From: JANWZL01 sp037445185
GTDB taxonomy: Bacteria; Pseudomonadota; Gammaproteobacteria; Burkholderiales; Thiobacillaceae
Reading direction: 5' to 3'
NCBI GenBank assembly: GCA_037445185.1
Contig: JBBIKZ010000078.1
Span: 1 to 11,370 of the forward strand
Length of the DNA: 11,370 nucleotides
Shown: piece by piece, positions 1 to 8,131 of the stretch
How the letters are laid out: each line of letters starts with the position of its first letter
How positions within the stretch are numbered: the stretch's first letter is position 1
Made by a program: the position numbers and the translations under genes
The notes under the pieces: generated by a model
Database searches by the model: none
Told to the model about the DNA's origin: nothing
Seen by the model: only the letters and a program-made list of their open reading frames with translations

Positions 1-252
1 GATCGCCTGCCCGGCATGCGGCGCTGAAGCTCCGGCCTCGCCCCCCCACGCCCTAGATGTGACGGGAGCGTTGCAGCGGTCGCGCGCGGTTTTTAGGATA
101 ATCGCGCTCCCGGCCCCGCCGCCCCCCGCGTCGCCCGGCCTAGGGCGCTGGGTCGGGACGCGCATGAACGGCTGTCGCACCCGGCCGGTTCAAGGGGGGG
201 GCCATGCGTGACGTTATAAGGGGGCCTGTGATCAGCAGAGGGAGCCGTCGCG
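1..252. other. Leader region upstream of the EPS/prs gene run, no supportable gene
   Basis: The first codons read D-R-L-P-G-M-R-R then TGA at 25-27, which could be the tail of an upstream gene, but eight residues cannot be identified. The rest is GC-rich, with C- and G-runs and no convincing ORF or intrinsic terminator. A very weak sigma-70-like pair can be drawn (TTGCAG at 71-76 and TAGGAT at 94-99, 17-base spacer). A sigma-54-like arrangement ending in TTGC at 71-74 lacks the required GG. The AT-rich patch at 90-102 is the likeliest place for an operon promoter, but this is only inference. Confidence 0.4.
237..244 (+). promoter_or_regulatory. Shine-Dalgarno sequence of the sugar transferase gene
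   Basis: AGAGGGAG lies 8 bases before the GTG at 253 and 11 bases before the in-frame ATG at 256. Either could be the start. The spacing favours GTG slightly, and the choice changes the protein by one residue. Confidence 0.55.
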
Positions 253-1647
253 GTGATGATCCGTTTTTTCCGCCATTACGTGCCGTTGAGCATCATGCTC
301 CTGGCCGCCCTCGAGTTCGCGCTGTTCTATTCCGCCAGTCTCTATGCCGCCTCCCAGTTCGGTGTCCGCCCGTCCTTCGGGCCGGCCCTCGAACTCGCCG
401 CCAGCCTCAAACCCTGGCTCTTCGCCTTCCTGATGACCCTGATCATCTCGCTGTTCGGCCTCTACGAGTGGGAATGGACCAAGGGCATGCGCAGCCTGCT
501 GCTGCGGGTGCTGGGCGGCTTTGTCCTCGGCCTCGCCCTGATGGCCGGCGGCGCACGACTGCTGCCCGGTCTGTTCGCCCAGGACCAGGAGCTGCTGGCG
601 GTCATCCTGTTCTCGGCCTCCGGGGTGCTGCTCACGCGGCTCGCCTTCATGCAATGGGACAACGCGCAAAGCTTCAAGAAGCGGGTGCTGGTGCTGGGCA
701 CCGGCAGCCGGGCGGCGAAGATCGAGGAGATGATCGCGCGCGGTCAGGCGCAGGGCCTGAACATCGTCGGCTACCTGCCGCTGGGGAGCACGCACCACTA
801 CGTCCCGCGCGATCGCATCCTGGACGAGGCCGGCACGCTGCTGGACATCGTCGAGCGCCACGGCATCGAGGAGATCGTGGTGGCGATCCGCGAGCGGCGT
901 GGCGGCGGGCTGCCCATCGCCGAGCTGCTCGACTGCAAGCTCTCCGGCATCCAGATCCTGGATCTGCCCGCCTTATTCGAGCGTCAGACCGGCATCCTAC
1001 CGCTGGAGTCGGTCAACGCGAGCTGGATGATCTTCTCCGAGGGCTTCCACAGCGGCACCTTCCGTGACGTCGTCAAGCGGGTGTTCGATCTAGCGGTGAG
1101 CGCCGGGCTACTGCTCGTCACCCTGCCCATCATCCTGATCACCGTCCTGGCCATCAAGCTGGAGAGCAAGGGGCCGGTGTTCTACACCCAGGAGCGGGTC
1201 GGCCAGTTCGGCCGCCCCTTCACCATCTACAAGTTCCGCAGCATGTACACCGACGCCGAGAAGGACGGGCTGCCGCAATGGGCGCGGCAGAATGACGACC
1301 GCACCACCCGTGTCGGCCGCGTCATCCGCCGGCTGCGCATCGACGAGCTGCCGCAGCTCATCAACGTCTTCCTCGGCCAGATGAGCTTCGTCGGCCCGCG
1401 GCCCGAGCGGCCCTATTTCGTCAACGAGCTGGCCGCGCAGATCCCCTACTACAACACCCGCCACAGCCTGAAACCGGGCATCACCGGCTGGGCCCAGGTG
1501 CGTTTCCCCTATGGCGCCAGCGTGGAGGACGCGATCGGCAAGCTGCAGTACGACCTGTACTACGTCAAGAACCACAGCCTGTTCCTGGACCTGATGATCC
1601 TGTTGCAGACCGCTCAGGTGGTGGTCCTCGGCAAGGGCGCGCGCTGA
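253..1647 (+). CDS. XrtA/PEP-CTERM-associated sugar transferase (polyprenyl-phosphate phosphoglycosyltransferase, EpsB_2 type)
   Basis: This 464-residue integral membrane enzyme is expected to transfer a sugar-1-phosphate from a nucleotide sugar to undecaprenyl phosphate, the first committed step of exopolysaccharide repeat-unit assembly at the inner membrane. The N-terminal third has about four hydrophobic segments (roughly residues 8-30, 45-70, 80-104, 113-133). A Rossmann-like segment follows, with V-L-G-T-G-S-R at 147-153. The C-terminal catalytic domain of the bacterial sugar transferase family (Pfam PF02397) starts near K275 with KRVFDLA, then a hydrophobic hairpin and a GPVFYTQERVG motif. 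The catalytic dyad is D364-E365 in DELPQLINV, followed by MSFVGPRPERP (377-387) and KPGITGWAQV. Length and architecture fit the PEP-CTERM-associated family (TIGR03013) rather than a short PglC-like enzyme. The sugar is unknown. It starts with GTG (ATG at 256 also possible) and its stop overlaps the prsK start in TGATG, implying translational coupling. Confidence 0.93.
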   Translation: MMIRFFRHYVPLSIMLLAALEFALFYSASLYAASQFGVRPSFGPALELAASLKPWLFAFLMTLIISLFGLYEWEWTKGMRSLLLRVLGGFVLGLALMAGGARLLPGLFAQDQELLAVILFSASGVLLTRLAFMQWDNAQSFKKRVLVLGTGSRAAKIEEMIARGQAQGLNIVGYLPLGSTHHYVPRDRILDEAGTLLDIVERHGIEEIVVAIRERRGGGLPIAELLDCKLSGIQILDLPALFERQTGILPLESVNASWMIFSEGFHSGTFRDVVKRVFDLAVSAGLLLVTLPIILITVLAIKLESKGPVFYTQERVGQFGRPFTIYKFRSMYTDAEKDGLPQWARQNDDRTTRVGRVIRRLRIDELPQLINVFLGQMSFVGPRPERPYFVNELAAQIPYYNTRHSLKPGITGWAQVRFPYGASVEDAIGKLQYDLYYVKNHSLFLDLMILLQTAQVVVLGKGAR

Positions 1648-3719
1648 TGCTCGTATCCGCGGCGGTGGCGAGCCATGCCCTGGGGACGCTGGCCTTCACC
1701 GCCCTGGCCGTCCTCATCAGGGTGCACGCTCGCCGCAACCGCGAAGGCCCGCCCCTGTCTCTGCCGGTGGCCGCCACGGCGCTCTGGTTGGCTGCGGCCA
1801 CCCTGCAAAGCGCGCTGGGCGCGGGCGAGGAGCTGACCGGCCTCCTGGAGCTGGGCCGGAATGCCGCCTGGCTCTGGTTCCTCACGCACAGCCTGCGCCT
1901 GCTCAAGCCCGACGCGGCGACCTCGCCCTGGTTCAAGCAGATCATCCGCGGCGTCGCCCTGCTGCTCGCGCTGACCCTCGCGGCCCAGGGCCTGCACCTC
2001 ATCCGGCCCGGCCCCACCCTCGCCTTCCTCGGCTACGCCATGCTGCCGGCGCTGCTGGCGGTGGCTGGCATGGTGCTGGTGGAACAGTTCTACCGCAACG
2101 CACGCGCCCAGGACCGCTGGGGCATCAAGTTCCTTTGTCTGGCCCTGGGCGGCATGTTCGCCTACGACTTCTATCTCTACGCCGAGGGCATGTTGTTCCG
2201 GCACCTCACGCCCGAGGTCTGGGCGGCGCGCGGGGTGGTGAACGCCCTGCTCGCCCCGCTGATCTGGCTGTCCTTCAGCCGACTCACCCAGTTCCTGCCG
2301 GTGGCCATTTCGCACCGCATGGTCTTCCACACCGTGACCCTGGTCGGCACCGGCATCTACCTGCTGCTGATGGCCGCCGCCGGCTATTACATCCGCCTCA
2401 TCGGCGGCGAGTGGGGGCAGGTGCTGCAATACGTGTTCCTGTTCGGCGCCGGCGTACTGCTGCTGGTGGTGGTGTTCTCCGGCTCGGCGCGGGCACGGCT
2501 CAAGGTCTTCCTGTCCAAGCATTTCTTCCGCTACCGCTACGACTACCGCGAGGAGTGGCTGCGCTTCACCCAGTCGCTCACCACCGGCAACCCAGGCGTG
2601 CAGGTGTGTGAACGCTCGATCGAGGCCATCGCCCGCCTGGTGGAAAGCCCTGCCGGCGTGCTCTGGCTCAAGCGCGAGGACGGCGCTTACCACCGCGCCG
2701 CCTACTGGAACTGGTCCGATCTGAACGGCACGCTGCCGGCCGACGCCCCGCTGGTGCGCTTCCTCGAATCGCGTCAGTGGGTGATCAACCTGGCGGAGTA
2801 CCGCGCCGATCCGTCCAGCCTGGAGGAGGCCGACCCGCCGGCCTGGATCGCCGAAAACCCACGCGCCTGGCTCCTCATCCCCATGCTCTGGCACGACCGC
2901 CTGCTCGGCTTCATGGTGCTGGAACACTCCCTGGGCAAGGTGCATTTCGATTGGGAGGTGAGCGACCTCCTCAAGACCGCGGCCCGGCAGGCATCGACCA
3001 ACCTGGCCCAGATGCTGGCCGCCGAGGCGCTCACCGTGGCACGCCAGTTCGAATCCTTCAACCGGGCGGCCGCCTTCGTGGTGCACGACATCAAGAACCT
3101 GGTGGCGCAGCTGTCCCTGTTGCTGGCCAATGCCCAGAAGCACAAGCACAAGCCGGAGTTCCAGGAAGACATGCTGGCCACCATCGAGAGCTCGGTCGCG
3201 CGCATGAACCGCATGCTGGCCAAGCTCGCCGACCGTCAGGAGAGCGCCAGCAACGGGCGGGTGGAGATGGCCGGACTGTTGCGCGAGGTGGTCGCCAGCA
3301 AGAAGGGCTACAGCCTCCAACCCCAACTCGAGATCGTGGACGCCGACCTCAGCGTCCAGGCCGACCGGGACAAACTCGCCCGCGTGCTTGGACACCTGCT
3401 ACAGAACGCCATCGAGGCCACCCCTTACACTGGTCGCGTGGGTGTTAAACTGTGGCGTGAGGGGAAGTACGCCTGCGTCCTGGTGGAGGACACCGGCGCC
3501 GGCATGGACGCGGCCTTCATCCGCGACCGGCTGTTCCGCCCCTTCGTCTCCACCAAGGGCACCGGCATGGGCGTGGGGGCCTACGAATGCAAGGAATACG
3601 TCCAGGGGCTGGGCGGTGACATCAGCGTCGAGAGCGCGCCGGGCCGGGGCTCCCGCTTCACGGTGCGCATCCCCCTGGCGCGGGAGGTCGAGCAAGTCGT
3701 GACCCGAGAGGTGGCATGA
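1647..3719 (+). CDS. prsK: PEP-CTERM system sensor histidine kinase PrsK
   Basis: This 690-residue membrane histidine kinase is the sensor of the PrsK/PrsR two-component pair. Residues 1 to about 282 contain eight or nine hydrophobic segments, an unusually large membrane sensor for this class. A GAF-like region spans roughly 320-460. The phosphoacceptor is H480 in FVVHDIKNL, a variant H-box differing from the usual H-E-x-R-x-P. The ATPase domain shows the N-box N587 (LLQNAIEATP), the G1 box D615-T-G-A-G, a phosphate-binding loop RLFRPFVSTKGTGMGVGAYE (T639 to A645) and the closing G-S-R-F-T-V-R-I-P-L. This layout matches PEP_his_kin (TIGR02916). No receiver domain is fused. Translation probably couples to the upstream gene through TGATG, helped by a modest AAGGG at 1633-1637. 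Its ATGA overlap with prsR indicates the cognate regulator. The ligand cannot be read from sequence. Confidence 0.93.
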   Translation: MLVSAAVASHALGTLAFTALAVLIRVHARRNREGPPLSLPVAATALWLAAATLQSALGAGEELTGLLELGRNAAWLWFLTHSLRLLKPDAATSPWFKQIIRGVALLLALTLAAQGLHLIRPGPTLAFLGYAMLPALLAVAGMVLVEQFYRNARAQDRWGIKFLCLALGGMFAYDFYLYAEGMLFRHLTPEVWAARGVVNALLAPLIWLSFSRLTQFLPVAISHRMVFHTVTLVGTGIYLLLMAAAGYYIRLIGGEWGQVLQYVFLFGAGVLLLVVVFSGSARARLKVFLSKHFFRYRYDYREEWLRFTQSLTTGNPGVQVCERSIEAIARLVESPAGVLWLKREDGAYHRAAYWNWSDLNGTLPADAPLVRFLESRQWVINLAEYRADPSSLEEADPPAWIAENPRAWLLIPMLWHDRLLGFMVLEHSLGKVHFDWEVSDLLKTAARQASTNLAQMLAAEALTVARQFESFNRAAAFVVHDIKNLVAQLSLLLANAQKHKHKPEFQEDMLATIESSVARMNRMLAKLADRQESASNGRVEMAGLLREVVASKKGYSLQPQLEIVDADLSVQADRDKLARVLGHLLQNAIEATPYTGRVGVKLWREGKYACVLVEDTGAGMDAAFIRDRLFRPFVSTKGTGMGVGAYECKEYVQGLGGDISVESAPGRGSRFTVRIPLAREVEQVVTREVA

Positions 3720-5068
3720 GCGAGAGTATGGCCAAGGTCCTCCTGGTCGAGGACGACGTCGGGCTGCAGAAGCAGATCAAGTGGAGCCTGGACGGCTATG
3801 AGGTGCTGACCGCGGCCGACCGCGAGTCGGCCCTGATTCAGTTGCGCCGCCACGAGCCCGTCGTCGTCCTGCTCGACCTGGGGCTGCCCCCCGATCCGGA
3901 CGGTGCCACGGAGGGGCTCACCGCGCTACAGCAGATCCTCAGCCTGGCCCCGACCACCAAGGTCATCGTCGTCACCGGCAACCAAGACCGGGCCAACGCC
4001 GTGCGCGCCATCAGCCAGGGGGCCTTCGACTTCTACCACAAACCCTTCGACGAGCAGATCCTCAAGATCATCATCGAGCGCGCCTTCCGCGTCTTCGAGC
4101 TGGAGCAGGAGAACCGGGCCCTCGCGCTGCGTGGCCGCGCCGAGCCCCTGCAGGGCCTGATCACGGGGGACCCGGAGATGCTCAAGGTCTGCCGCACCAT
4201 CGAGAAGGTGGCGCCAGCCGACGTGTCGGTGCTGCTGCTGGGCGAATCGGGCACCGGCAAGGAACTGCTGGCACGCGGTCTGCACGAGTTGAGCCCACGC
4301 GCCAAGGAGCGCTTCGTCGCCATCAACTGCGCCGCGATCCCGGAGAACCTGCTCGAGAGCGAGCTGTTCGGCTACGAGAAGGGCGCCTTCACCGGCGCGG
4401 CCAAGCAGACCATCGGCAAGATCGAATACGCGCATCGGGGCACGCTCTTCCTCGACGAGATCGGCGACCTGCCCCTGAGCCTGCAGGCCAAGCTGCTGCG
4501 TTTCCTGCAGGAGCGGGTCATCGAGCGCCTGGGCGGCCGGGGCGAGATCCCCGTCGACGTGCGGGTGGTGGCCGCCACGCATCAGAACCTCGCCGAACAC
4601 ATCAAGACCGGTCGCTTCCGCGAGGATTTGTACTACCGGCTCTCCGAGATCTCAGTGAAGATCCCGCCCCTGCGCGACCGTCAGAGCGACAAGAGCCTGC
4701 TCGCGCATGCCTTCCTGGAAAGATTCGCCCAGTTGAACGGCCGCAGGCTGCGCGGCTTCACGCCGGAGGCCCTGGCCGCCATCGAGGCCTATCCCTGGCC
4801 GGGCAATGTGCGCGAGATAGAGAACACCATGAAACGGGCGGTGATCATGGCCGAGACCGGCCAGATCACCGTGGCCGATCTGGGCCTGCCCACGACCGAG
4901 GTCCAGGAAGAGACGCTGAACCTACGCCAAGTGCGGGAAGAGGCGGAGCGCAAAGCCATCATCAAGGCCCTCTCGCGCGCCAACGGCAACGTGGCCCAGG
5001 CGGCGGAATTGCTGGGGGTGTCCCGCCCCACCCTGTATGACCTGCTCACCCGCTTCGGTCTGAAATGA
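3716..5068 (+). CDS. prsR: PEP-CTERM system sigma-54-dependent response regulator PrsR
   Basis: This 450-residue NtrC-type activator has an N-terminal receiver domain with the acidic pair D13-D14, phosphoacceptor D54 in VVVLLDLGLPP, T87 and K109 in HKPF. The AAA+ domain (about 145-370) has Walker A GESGTGKE at 176-183, the sigma-54-contacting GAFTGA loop at 223-228, Walker B GTLFLDE at 242-248 and YPWPGNVREIEN near 360-370. The last 45 residues form a Fis-type helix-turn-helix ending in GVSRPTLYDLLTRFGLK. All catalytic motifs are intact, so it should activate RpoN promoters when phosphorylated by PrsK. In floc-forming Zoogloea the equivalent pair is reported to control PEP-CTERM protein genes; I infer the same role here. 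Start choice is open: ATG 3716 overlaps prsK by four bases, but its GAGGTG lies only 2 bases upstream; ATG 3728 (M5, before AKVLLVEDD) fits the usual start of receiver domains. Confidence 0.93.
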   Translation: MSESMAKVLLVEDDVGLQKQIKWSLDGYEVLTAADRESALIQLRRHEPVVVLLDLGLPPDPDGATEGLTALQQILSLAPTTKVIVVTGNQDRANAVRAISQGAFDFYHKPFDEQILKIIIERAFRVFELEQENRALALRGRAEPLQGLITGDPEMLKVCRTIEKVAPADVSVLLLGESGTGKELLARGLHELSPRAKERFVAINCAAIPENLLESELFGYEKGAFTGAAKQTIGKIEYAHRGTLFLDEIGDLPLSLQAKLLRFLQERVIERLGGRGEIPVDVRVVAATHQNLAEHIKTGRFREDLYYRLSEISVKIPPLRDRQSDKSLLAHAFLERFAQLNGRRLRGFTPEALAAIEAYPWPGNVREIENTMKRAVIMAETGQITVADLGLPTTEVQEETLNLRQVREEAERKAIIKALSRANGNVAQAAELLGVSRPTLYDLLTRFGLK

Positions 5069-5089
5069 ACCCCGTCCGCAGATTCGACC

Positions 5090-8002
5090 ATGACCACCCA
5101 CGCCCGTAGACGTTCGCGACGCAGCAAGCTGCAGCTCGATCGCACCCGTGTGCTCCTCATCGCCGGCATCGTCGCCTGCATCGGCATGGCCGGCGGCGCC
5201 TATCACCTCCTCAGCCAGAAAAGCCCCGAGGACCACATCGAGGCGGCCCAGTCGTACCTCGACCGTGGCGACCGGCAGGCGGCGGTCATCGAGCTCAAGA
5301 ACGCCCTGCAACTCGCGCCCGACAACGCCGAGGCGCGCTACCAACTGGGCAAGCTCTACCTCGCCGGCCAGGACTACGCCTCGGCCGAGAAGGAGCTCAC
5401 GCGGGCGCGCGACGGCGGTCACCGCGCCGACGACCTGCCGACCCTCATCGCCAGCGCCTTGATCGGCCTGAGGCAGCCCAAGCGCGTGCTGGACGAGATC
5501 CCGGTGCCCGCGGACGCCAAACCGGAACTGGCCGCGCCCCTGCATGCCCTGCGGGCCCGTGCGCAGCTGATGCTGGGCGATACGGGTGCCGCGGAGCACA
5601 GCCTCGGCCAGGCCGATGCCCTGCGGCCCGATCACCCCGAAACCCTGGTCACCCGCGCCCAGCTCGCGGTCAGGCAGGGCCGGCATGAAGACGCCTTGCG
5701 CCTCATCGATCGCGCCATCGCCGCCGACGGCAAGCGGGCCGACCTGTGGCTGATGAAAGGCGACCTGTTGCGCCTGTCGGGTCGTGCACCGGGCCGTGCC
5801 GAGAACGACCTGGCCTCCGCGGCGGGCAGCGCAGGCGATGCTGCGTCGCCGCGGACACAGCAGCACAGACAGGAGGCCCTCGCCGCCTACCGCAAGGTGT
5901 TCGAACTCGACCCCGGCAACGTGCCCGCCCGCCTCGCGGTGAGCCTGCTCTACCTGGAGGGCAACGAGCTGGACCGCGCCGAGGCGGAGCTGGCCCAGCT
6001 CGCCAAACAGGCCCAGGACCATCCCATGGCGCGCTACCTGGGCGCCATCATCGACTTCCAGCGCGACCGTCCCAGCGAGGCGAAGGCCAAGCTCCAGCAG
6101 GTCCTGAAAAGGGCGCCGGACCTCCTGCCCGCTCAGCTCCTCGCCGGCGCGGTGGAATTCTCACTGGGCAACCGGGAGACCGCCATCGCCCATCTGGGCA
6201 AGGTCCTGGAGCGCATGCCGGAGCATGCCTATGCGCGCAAGCTCATGGCCGCGGCCATGGTCGGCACCGGCCAGCTGGATGAGGCCCAGCGCCTCATCGC
6301 CGGCCTGCGCGGCGAGAACGACCTGCTCACCGCCTCCCTGCAGGGCGACATCGCCCTGCGCCGGGGGGATTACGCCGCCGCGCGGCAGCACCTCGAGCAG
6401 GCCAGCGCACTCGCCCCCGACAACCCGGCCCTGCTCGTCGAGCTGGCGCGCAGCCGCATGGGCAGCGGCGACACCGCCGGCGCCATCGAGGCCCTGAACC
6501 GGGCCGCCGAGCTCGACACCGCCACCGGCCGTCCCGACGCCATCCTGATCCAGACCCACCTCAGGGCCGGCCGCCACAACGAGGCGATGGCCGCCGCGGA
6601 ACGTCTCATCCGCGAGCGACCCCGCGACCCCCTCGGCTATCACCTGGTCGGCCTGGTACGGCAGGCCACACGCGACCTCGCCGGGGCGCGCGCCAGCTAC
6701 GCCGAGGCCCTGAAACAGGACCCCAGCTATCTGCCGGCCGCCACTGAGCTCGCCCGGCTCGATCTCCAGGCCAACGACCTCAAGGCGGCGCGCGGCCGCT
6801 TCGAGTCGGTCCTGGCCAAGGATCCGCGCAACAGCCGGGCCCTGATCGCCCTGGCCGGCCTGGCGGCCAGCCAGAAGGACGAAAAGGCCTATCTCGAATA
6901 CCTGACCCGCGCCAAGCAGGCCAACCCCAAGGACCCGGCCGCCTACGAGCTGCTGGCCCTGCACTGGCTGCAGCGGCAGGACCCGGCCAAGGCGCTGGTG
7001 GAGGCCAAGGCGGGGCTCGACGCCAGCGGCCATGTCCGCCTCCATGACGCCTCGGGCACCGCCCAGCTCATGCAGAACGACCGCAACGGCGCCCTGGCGA
7101 ACTTCCAGCAATGGGTCAAGGCCGCGCCCGCCGACCCGCGCGGGCATTACAAGCTCGCCCTGGTGCAGCGCCTGATGGGCGACACCCAAGCCGCCCTGCA
7201 GTCCCTCGACCGGGCGCTGGCCATCGCCCCGAATGCGGTTGACGTCCAGTCGGCCAAGGCGGTCACGCTGGCCGAGGCAGGGCGCCCGGAGGAAGGCCTG
7301 CGGCTGGCGAGGTCCCTGCAGCAAAAAGAACCGAAATCGGCCGTCGGCTTCGTGGCCGAGGCCGACATCCTGGCCCACGGCAAGCGATTCGCGGCCGCCG
7401 GCGAGGCCTACGCCAAGGCGGCCCGGATCGCGGGCAACGGCCTGCTGGCCGCCACCGCCTACCGCACCCTGCTCCAGGGCGGGCAACAACAGCAGGCGGA
7501 TGCCTTCCTCAAGCAATGGCTCACCGAGCGTCCGCAAGACGCCGTCGCCCGGCACGCCCTGGCCGACGGCCTGCTCAATCGCGGCAGCCTGCGCGAGGCC
7601 CAGCCGCACTACGAACAGCTGGTCAAGGCCAACGCCAAGGATCTGGTCGCCGCCAACAACCTGGCCTGGATCTACGGAGAACTGAAGGACCCGCGCGCCC
7701 TGCCCCAGGCCGAGGCGGCCTATGCCCTGGCGCCCGAGCACCCCTCCATCCTCGACACCCTCGGCTGGATCCTGGTCAACCACGGCCAGGCACAACGCGG
7801 CCGCACCCTGCTGGAAAAGGCCCACAACCAGGCGCCGGACGCGGCCGAGATCCACTGGCACCTCGCGGTCGCCCTGGCCAAGTCCGGCGACACCCCACGC
7901 GCCCTGATCGAGCTCGAACGCCTGCTCAATAGCGGGCGCGATTTCGCCGAACGCCAGGCCGCCATCCAGTTCTTCAACACGCTCAGGCAGAGGCCACTAT
8001 AG
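5090..8002 (+). CDS. prsT: PEP-CTERM system TPR-repeat protein PrsT, copy 1
   Basis: This 970-residue protein is built almost wholly of tetratricopeptide repeats, with A-L-x-L-x-P and L-G-x-x-Y/W helix-pair signatures from about residue 45 to the end. It matches the PrsT family (TIGR02917), whose exact role is unknown; a periplasmic scaffold for EPS export or PEP-CTERM proteins is inferred. The N-terminus is strongly basic, then a hydrophobic stretch (21-41). I-V-A-C at 27-30 fits a lipobox, so it could be a lipoprotein, but hydrophobicity continues past C30, so an uncleaved anchor is also possible. Between G224-D-L and the next TPR (A266-Y-R-K) there is about 27 residues more than in copy 2, an Ala/Ser/Gly-rich linker near 232-258. 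It ends naturally in FFNTLRQRPL. It starts 21 bases after prsR without a recognisable Shine-Dalgarno, suggesting expression with the prs run. Confidence 0.92.
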   Translation: MTTHARRRSRRSKLQLDRTRVLLIAGIVACIGMAGGAYHLLSQKSPEDHIEAAQSYLDRGDRQAAVIELKNALQLAPDNAEARYQLGKLYLAGQDYASAEKELTRARDGGHRADDLPTLIASALIGLRQPKRVLDEIPVPADAKPELAAPLHALRARAQLMLGDTGAAEHSLGQADALRPDHPETLVTRAQLAVRQGRHEDALRLIDRAIAADGKRADLWLMKGDLLRLSGRAPGRAENDLASAAGSAGDAASPRTQQHRQEALAAYRKVFELDPGNVPARLAVSLLYLEGNELDRAEAELAQLAKQAQDHPMARYLGAIIDFQRDRPSEAKAKLQQVLKRAPDLLPAQLLAGAVEFSLGNRETAIAHLGKVLERMPEHAYARKLMAAAMVGTGQLDEAQRLIAGLRGENDLLTASLQGDIALRRGDYAAARQHLEQASALAPDNPALLVELARSRMGSGDTAGAIEALNRAAELDTATGRPDAILIQTHLRAGRHNEAMAAAERLIRERPRDPLGYHLVGLVRQATRDLAGARASYAEALKQDPSYLPAATELARLDLQANDLKAARGRFESVLAKDPRNSRALIALAGLAASQKDEKAYLEYLTRAKQANPKDPAAYELLALHWLQRQDPAKALVEAKAGLDASGHVRLHDASGTAQLMQNDRNGALANFQQWVKAAPADPRGHYKLALVQRLMGDTQAALQSLDRALAIAPNAVDVQSAKAVTLAEAGRPEEGLRLARSLQQKEPKSAVGFVAEADILAHGKRFAAAGEAYAKAARIAGNGLLAATAYRTLLQGGQQQQADAFLKQWLTERPQDAVARHALADGLLNRGSLREAQPHYEQLVKANAKDLVAANNLAWIYGELKDPRALPQAEAAYALAPEHPSILDTLGWILVNHGQAQRGRTLLEKAHNQAPDAAEIHWHLAVALAKSGDTPRALIELERLLNSGRDFAERQAAIQFFNTLRQRPL

Positions 8003-8131
8003 CCCCGCCGTTGCATCAGGGCCGAGAAGGCAGGACGGAATGGACGGGGCGGCTGGTATAGGCGCCAACGACCCTTGCCGCCGTTCGGTCTATCATACGC
8101 CCAGTCACCGACGCATAGCTGTCCCCCAAGC
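8003..8131 (+). other. Intergenic spacer between the two prsT copies
   Basis: The frame of copy 2 is open from a TTG at 8075, but the segment 8075-8131 encodes proline- and serine-rich residues that do not resemble the copy 1 N-terminus, so I treat it as untranslated. GCCCCG (8002-8007) and CGGGGC (8045-8050) can pair across a 37-base loop, but no T-run follows, so this is not an intrinsic terminator. TATCAT at 8091-8096 resembles a -10 box but has no matching -35. No sigma-54 site is visible. Confidence 0.4.

Noticed and set aside
60..74. Sigma-54-like site ahead of the sugar transferase gene (TGACGG, five bases, TTGC)
   Set aside because: The essential GG of the -24 element is missing, so support is too weak for a promoter call.
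1614..3395. Long open frame on the minus strand opposite prsK (593 codons)
   Set aside because: It is the antisense shadow of a confidently identified gene in high-GC DNA; its composition is Gln/His/Gly-rich with no recognisable domain.
4269..4283. Near-consensus sigma-54 promoter (TGGCACG, four bases, CTGC) inside prsR
   Set aside because: It encodes L-A-R-G-L-H, a conserved stretch just after Walker A in NtrC-type proteins, so coding constraint explains it, and no gene starts sensibly downstream of it.
6161..7861. Long minus-strand open frame opposite prsT copy 1
   Set aside because: It is antisense to repetitive TPR coding sequence and its protein is low-complexity without any domain.
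8075..8131. TTG start giving a longer prsT copy 2
   Set aside because: No Shine-Dalgarno precedes it, the added residues do not resemble copy 1, and ATG 8132 places the membrane anchor as in copy 1.
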